64,000 nt of DNA from positions 1,054,001 through 1,118,000 of the forward strand of contig JAJGBQ010000001.1 in NCBI GenBank assembly GCA_022457065.1, read 5' to 3'. Of the stretch, positions 58,968 to 64,000 are shown piece after piece (position 1 is the stretch's first letter; each line of letters opens with the position of its first letter). The translations under genes were made by a program, and so were the position numbers. A model generated the notes under the pieces. The model ran no database searches, had not been told where the DNA came from, and saw only the letters and a program-made list of their open reading frames with translations. Origin of the DNA: Curvularia sp. ZM96 (Eukaryota > Ascomycota > Dothideomycetes > Pleosporales > Pleosporaceae).

Positions 58968-59129
58968 ATGGGCAGAGATCGAACGCGGGAATTTGTTCTA
59001 CTGGGTGTTTTGCTGGCTGTTGTCCCCATTGCCCTCAGTATACTGGCAGTTTGTTTACGTAAGAGACGGCAGCTGGGGCAGAATACCAGTAGACAGAGGG
59101 ATGCACTGGCTGCTGCTGACGAGGGGTAG
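58968..59129 (+). CDS. Possible single-pass membrane microprotein (53 aa)
   Basis: Short frame with a strong start context (CCGCCATGG). A single hydrophobic helix (FVLLGVLLAVVPIALSILAVCL, about residues 9-30) is followed by a positive stop-transfer sequence (RKRRQ) and a short polar tail. The arrangement is what a tail-in single-pass membrane protein would show. No homolog is recognised and the frame is short, so chance is possible. Confidence 0.4.
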   Translation: MGRDRTREFVLLGVLLAVVPIALSILAVCLRKRRQLGQNTSRQRDALAAADEG

Positions 59130-60444
59130 AAGAGAGGGGAAGCGGGCAGAGAAGCGGTGGGGGGCCTAGGGGAGGAGGCGGGGATGCGGTGATGGTGAGT
59201 TAATCAGAAGGGGGACAACGTGGCAGTTGTTGACCTCTTTACCTGAATGGAGTACCAAGGCGAATACCAATAGAGTTTCTACGGGCAGTTTCCTAGGACA
59301 AAAAGTGAAACATGGTGGCTGTCAAACGGGCAAGTATAACGACGTTATTCGCTTTGTCGAGTTGGATTGGCTTGTACTTGAACCTTGTTTGCTGTCAGCA
59401 TCATTTGCCACCTGGACTTTCTCTACAGGCCCAAGACAGTGATCGTCATGTATTCTTTCTGTCACTATATGGCAATGCACTCGACATGCCCAGTAATCTC
59501 CGCGTTTCAGCAGCTCGATATGCGTATGACAAGGCAAGGGGCGGTGATCGTGCATGCCATGTCGCGCAGGGAAAGGGTAACCTGGATTGATATTCGGCTG
59601 CTCCCGGTCTTAGATTGCGTGGCATGTGCTTAATTCTCCGAGTTGCAGTATCCTTAGCATGTGGTTGACAGCAGCTAGTGGCATCATGTGAAATGGGCCA
59701 GGGAAGAAACGTGAAGAAGAAACGGGTATCGGCGGATGCGATGAGGGGCGCCAGGGGTCTTTGAACTCAATGTCCCAGGGCATGTCGGAGGATTGGGCTG
59801 AGAAGACTCGAGTCTGGGGGTGACGCGTGCTTGGCTAACGGCAGCCGAACGGTCGGGGGGTCCGGCCAGGCGCCGCTGTGCTATTTCCCATTTGGCCAGG
59901 CACGGCACTGGGATGGGCGGCGGATGAGGAACACGTTGGGCGGGCGTTTTAATATTGGCTGGGGGACAAGCCCAAAGTGTATGTCGTTGTAGCTGGTCGA
60001 TAGCGGGGCGTGATAGGAGCAGCCATGTTTTGTTAGCGCGTCTCCAAAAGGACTAGCGCCTGGCCCATGCCAGTGCAGCGGCGCCGTGAGAGCGGCAATC
60101 CTGCATCCCTGAGCGGCGCGTCGACAGCGTCCAATTCGCCTCGGGCTGCCGACGACTAATTTAACACTGGGCGCGGTCCCCTCTCCTAGACGTCTTATTG
60201 ACTCTTGCAGCCATTCTAACGAGTGCGTTGCTGCTTCGCTCTTAGCAGCTCCTTTGCCATTCACGCAGCTGGGCGGCGCTGCAACCATCTGCACGCCGAT
60301 CATGCGCTGGTCCTTTTGACTTTCAGTCATCCGTCCCATGTGCAAGCTGTGTCCCGCAACTGTGTATACTTTTTGACAAAAAGATACTTCGTACTTATCC
60401 ATCTGGGCCAGAAGAAGTGTCCAGCTGCAGCAGGCCGGTTCGCC
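59130..60444. other. 1.3-kb intergenic region
   Basis: No gene supported. The frame of the hydrolase gene stays open upstream to 60223, but the leader there is not protein-like. Confidence 0.4.
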
Positions 60445-63400
60445 ATGGACGCACAGCATGCGCTTCGCGCTTCTCCCACCAATGATGTAGCAGCCGCTAC
60501 CACCGCGAACCAGAGTTTGAGAGAGAGGCGGCGCAACTCCCTACCACTGTCTATCAAGGCACCCGACCCCCGCTCAACCAAGCGCTCCTCCTGCTACATA
60601 CGCAACGCGGCCACCTCGCCCCAAATCATCTCGTCCCTCATCGACCAGCTGTCGGCCATTTCCATTCCTGCGAACAACCACTTTGAGAACCTCCTCGTCG
60701 GCTACGACAGCGCTCCGTCCGTGACGGCTGCCCCTAGCGTGCGCGCGCATTCGGACAAAAACTCCATCGTTACAGGCTATGATGGCGCTTCGACGGACCA
60801 GGCCAGCTACTACGAATCAATAAATGAGAACAACGACATTTACCCGGACGACGCATGTGAGCCGCCTGTTATTCGCACTTCGAAACCGCCATCCGGCAAG
60901 TCGCCCCTGACTGCACCCAAGAAAACCAGCAAACCGCATTCACTCAGCAACTACATTGCGCGCAGCGGCAGCAGCTCCTGCTCACTTCAATCCACACATT
61001 CTAACCACTCGGTGAGCAGCTTTGGCAACATCAGCATCGAGGCAGGGACGAACCGCCGCGTGTCTACGGGCAGCAATAGATCATCGGTCGAAAGCAAACG
61101 CAGTGTAAAGGCCCACAAGAGTTTGATGTACATGAGCTCCCGCGAGCGACTGAGACAGAAGGAAACGGAACGAAAGCGCGCAACTGCACACAGCTTTGAC
61201 GACATCCCCACAAGTGATTCCCCGAGAAAGAACACGACCCTGCTTTTTCCATACGAAGACACAATCAAGGAAGAGCCTTCATCTGCAAAAGACGACACTC
61301 AGCTCGACGAGGCAGGAACAAGCTCTTCTCGTTTTATGCCCCGAAATTCAAGCACGCGCCGCGTTCGTTTGAATCTGGTAGATGGTCCGTTCGGTGAGAG
61401 CCCATCAGACAAAGGACTGATCCCCGCACGTGGATCGTCCCTAAAACACTCTAGTCCGACACGTAAACATAAAAAGCATAGGTCTGACGACAAGGGTCGC
61501 CCAAAGTCGAGCAAAACCCAGCCTGTACTCCAAGAGGCTATCGAAATGACATCGGAGGAAAAGGTGGATCCCGAGGCGCAGAAGCAGAAGAAGATCCTGG
61601 AAGTGTTGGAACGAGAACCAAGTGAAGTCGCCCAGAGAATCCGAGAACTACGAGAACGAAAAATGCAAAGAGAGAAATTAGCCGGGATTTTGCCTGCAGA
61701 CATGGATGCAGGGGCAACACCATCAACTGAGCCTGGCGTTTCATCCATCCCAAGCCCTGAATGCTCCCCCACTACGACTGTATCAAGTGTGTCAGATGAT
61801 GGAAAGAGAATCAGCGATCCTACAAAGGCGCACAAGGTGCTTGGTATCTCCCAGGATCCTGTTAACTGGTCAGGCGATAAGGCCGCTGAAAAGGAATATG
61901 CGGACAAGCCTAATCTTCCAGTACCCCATCGAGCACGATCTCAGCGGCCACGACCCCGAAGTCTGACGCTGAATGACGGCGACGCTATTAGCCAGCTGCC
62001 CATCGACTATACACTTGCCCTTGAAAGCCTCTCTCTGCCGTCCCCTGCGTCGATCACGGATTCAAGGCTATCCTGTTTGCCCATCACTACAAACATCATG
62101 ACAAGCAACGGCTCTTCTATGAGGCGCTCAAGCTCTATTGCTGATGGAGGGAGGACTTCAGTCATAATGCGGACCGCATCTGGTGCGGTTACTGTAACCA
62201 AACCTTCCGGACACAGGCACTCATCTAGCGTCACTGATGATTCAATGTCCAGACTGTCCCTGCCTTCGCGGGCAGCCAGCGAGGAGCCTATCACCCGACA
62301 CCGATCGATGCTCATATCGACATTACCAGACTCTCATAGTGCGCAACTTCAGCGTAAGCGCACAAGCGCCAAGAAGAGGTGGTCTCACCCTGACTTGCCA
62401 GCAAAGGCAGAGAAAGCACACAATGACAAAGTGGATCGGAAGGAAGAGATGGCAAGAGCCGCAGCCGTGCAAAGTCCGCCACATCCTATCATTGAAGAAC
62501 GGCCTGCAAGTCGCGACTCAATCGATATAGATGTGAGTCAGTATCTGAACTCGGAGCGCTTGTCGCAAAAGATTCGACATCCACAGACGGGCAGGATAAT
62601 ATCCTTCTCCGAAGTTGGTGACCCCCAGGGCTTTGTCGTTTTTGTCTGCGTGGGCATGGGTCTCACCAGGTATGTCATGGCCTTTTACGATCAGCTTGCT
62701 GCTACACTGAAGCTACGTCTGATTACGCCGGACCGTCCTGGTATTGGAGGGAGCCAAGGTGACCCGAATGGGACGCCTCTCAGTTGGCCTGGTAAGCAGA
62801 TGGTCCGCTGTCAGCTTCTTTAAACTTATGCTAACAATGACCAGATGACGTATCCATAATATGTCAAGCCTTGAAGATCAACAAGTTTTCTCTACTGGCA
62901 CATTCAGCTGGAGCCGTCTACGCTCTTGCAACATCGTTGCGGATGCCACAACATATTCGCGGCAGGGTGCATTTGCTTGCCCCTTGGATACCGCCCTCGC
63001 AAATGGCACCTATTGGCATTAGCCAAGACAGCCCACCAACGCAGCAGCTTCCAAGATCACAGCGCTTTCTTCGTGCTCTGCCTCCATCACTTCTCAAGGT
63101 CGCAAACTCGACCTTTCTCAGTGCGACCAGCGCAAGCCTCCAGCGCACCGGGCCTAAGACTGCGCCCAAAACGAAACGGAAAAGCACGGCCCCTTCGCCG
63201 GCGCCAAGTCAGGCTTCGACACGGCCTTCAGTACAAGATACCCACCGGCATTCGATGATGGTTATGGACCAAGTGTTGCCGAATGCCAGCACACTAAGTT
63301 TGGCAAATTCTCCAGACCTGAACCACGATGAGGTGCAACGCATGAGAGAAATGCTCACTATCGCCGAACGCGAGCGGCAGCGCGCTTTCGACGAGCGTCT

Positions 63401-63788
63401 TACATTTGCAATCTGGGATCGGGCAACAGCGCATGCCAATCCTGCCACGGATCTCATTGTCTGTCTCGAGACTAAGCAGACCATTGGCTTCCGATACGAG
63501 GACATCAACCGCCCAGTGGTCATCCACCATGGATCCAAGGACTCGCGTGTGCCCGTTGACAATGTGCGATGGCTTGGCAAGCTGATGCGCAAATGCGAAG
63601 TCCGCATCCTGGAGGGCGAGCAGCACGGCCTTATGGCCAGCGCGCAGGTCATGGGCAACGTGCTCACGGAGATGGCTAGCGACTGGGAGGACTGGAATAA
63701 CGTCACACGAGGCACGGGCGAGCAGCGTGCGGTCTCGAGGAGGCGCACCACAGAGAGGTTGAAGACTCAGGTCAGCTTCACCAGTTGA
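60445..63788 (+). CDS. Alpha/beta hydrolase with long disordered N-terminus (1096 aa)
   Basis: Two exons, 60445-62791 and 62845-63788, joined over a 53-nt intron (GTAAGC, GCTAAC, CCAG) that splits the hydrolase core. Residues 1-690 are Ser/Arg/Lys-rich and disordered, with a helix near 385-420 (EVAQRIRELRERKMQREKL). The hydrolase domain starts about 695 (LNSERLSQKIRHPQTGRIISFSEVGDPQG). It has TPDRPGIGGS, the nucleophile elbow LLAHSAGA (Ser about 802, Ala in the first Gly position), an acid in HGSKDSRVP and His in EGEQHGLM. A polar insertion (PKTKRKSTAPSPAPS) lies between core strands. It is probably a serine esterase or lipase; substrate unknown. Start GCCATGG. Confidence 0.88.
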
Positions 63789-64000
63789 GCTCAGATCTGC
63801 CGCACACCACTTTGGTCCTGAACTCCACAGTTGAACTGACTACCCTACTGTCTGTTGACATGCTTCAAATTTCTTCATCACATCGGGCGAGCGAGCGAGC
63901 GTCCAGCTCTTCTTGTTTCCATTTCTCTTCTTTCCTTGTCTATATTTCCTTTTCTTTTCCCACGACCGGACGAATACCCCTTTGTGATTCTTGTTCATCA
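63789..64000 (+). other. 3' flank of the hydrolase gene
   Basis: Pyrimidine-rich trailing sequence to the window end (TCTTCTTTCCTTG); no further gene visible. Confidence 0.4.

Noticed and set aside
1..64000. tRNA, rRNA and CRISPR features
   Set aside because: No GGTTCRANNC-type B box with a paired cloverleaf, no rRNA-like blocks and no regularly spaced direct repeats were found by eye; a covariance-model scan would be decisive.

Overview
The window is nuclear chromosomal DNA from a filamentous ascomycete. The short introns (about 46-61 nt, GTAAGT-like donors, CTAAC-like branch points), CCATGG-type starts and the protein set (Zn2Cys6 regulators, DUF3112, DUF4202, tyrosinase, OTT_1508-type deaminase) fit Pezizomycotina. 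The style resembles Dothideomycetes/Pleosporales, which is inference. There are no operons, CRISPR arrays, rRNA genes or recognisable tRNA genes.

Layout. 0-9 kb: the 3' part of a serine carboxypeptidase, a small charged hydrophilic protein, a YMR226C-like short-chain dehydrogenase, a large acidic protein of unknown function, and on the minus strand a TRI12-like MFS pump. 9-17.5 kb is gene-poor: a decaying minus-strand gene (about 12.0-12.7 kb) and two small unknown genes. 17.5-26 kb: an F-box-like Cys-rich protein, an 837-bp near-palindromic fold-back DNA element flanked by TA, a sulfate permease, and a locus interrupted by a stop inside a short duplication. 27-33 kb: two divergent Zn2Cys6 regulators. 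34-42.8 kb: a DUF4202 protein, a small acidic protein, a frameshifted remnant, a deaminase-MYND protein, a secreted tyrosinase and an unknown three-exon gene. 44-56.6 kb is core genome: a DUF3112 membrane protein, a hemerythrin-like protein, Dcc1, a large RhoGEF with a GAP-like region, and an unknown basic/disordered protein. 56.6-60.4 kb is low-complexity DNA carrying a second copy of a dispersed repeat and a possible 53-aa membrane microprotein. 60.4-63.8 kb encodes an alpha/beta hydrolase with a long disordered N-terminus.

The genes are mostly independent housekeeping or regulatory units; I see no biosynthetic cluster. The most interesting objects are the deaminase-MYND fusion (36.6-39.4 kb), the fold-back element (19.0-19.9 kb), the dispersed repeat shared by 24.0 and 58.4 kb, and three loci that look like genes in decay. 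All exon boundaries were inferred by hand from splice signals and frame continuity. No database search was run.
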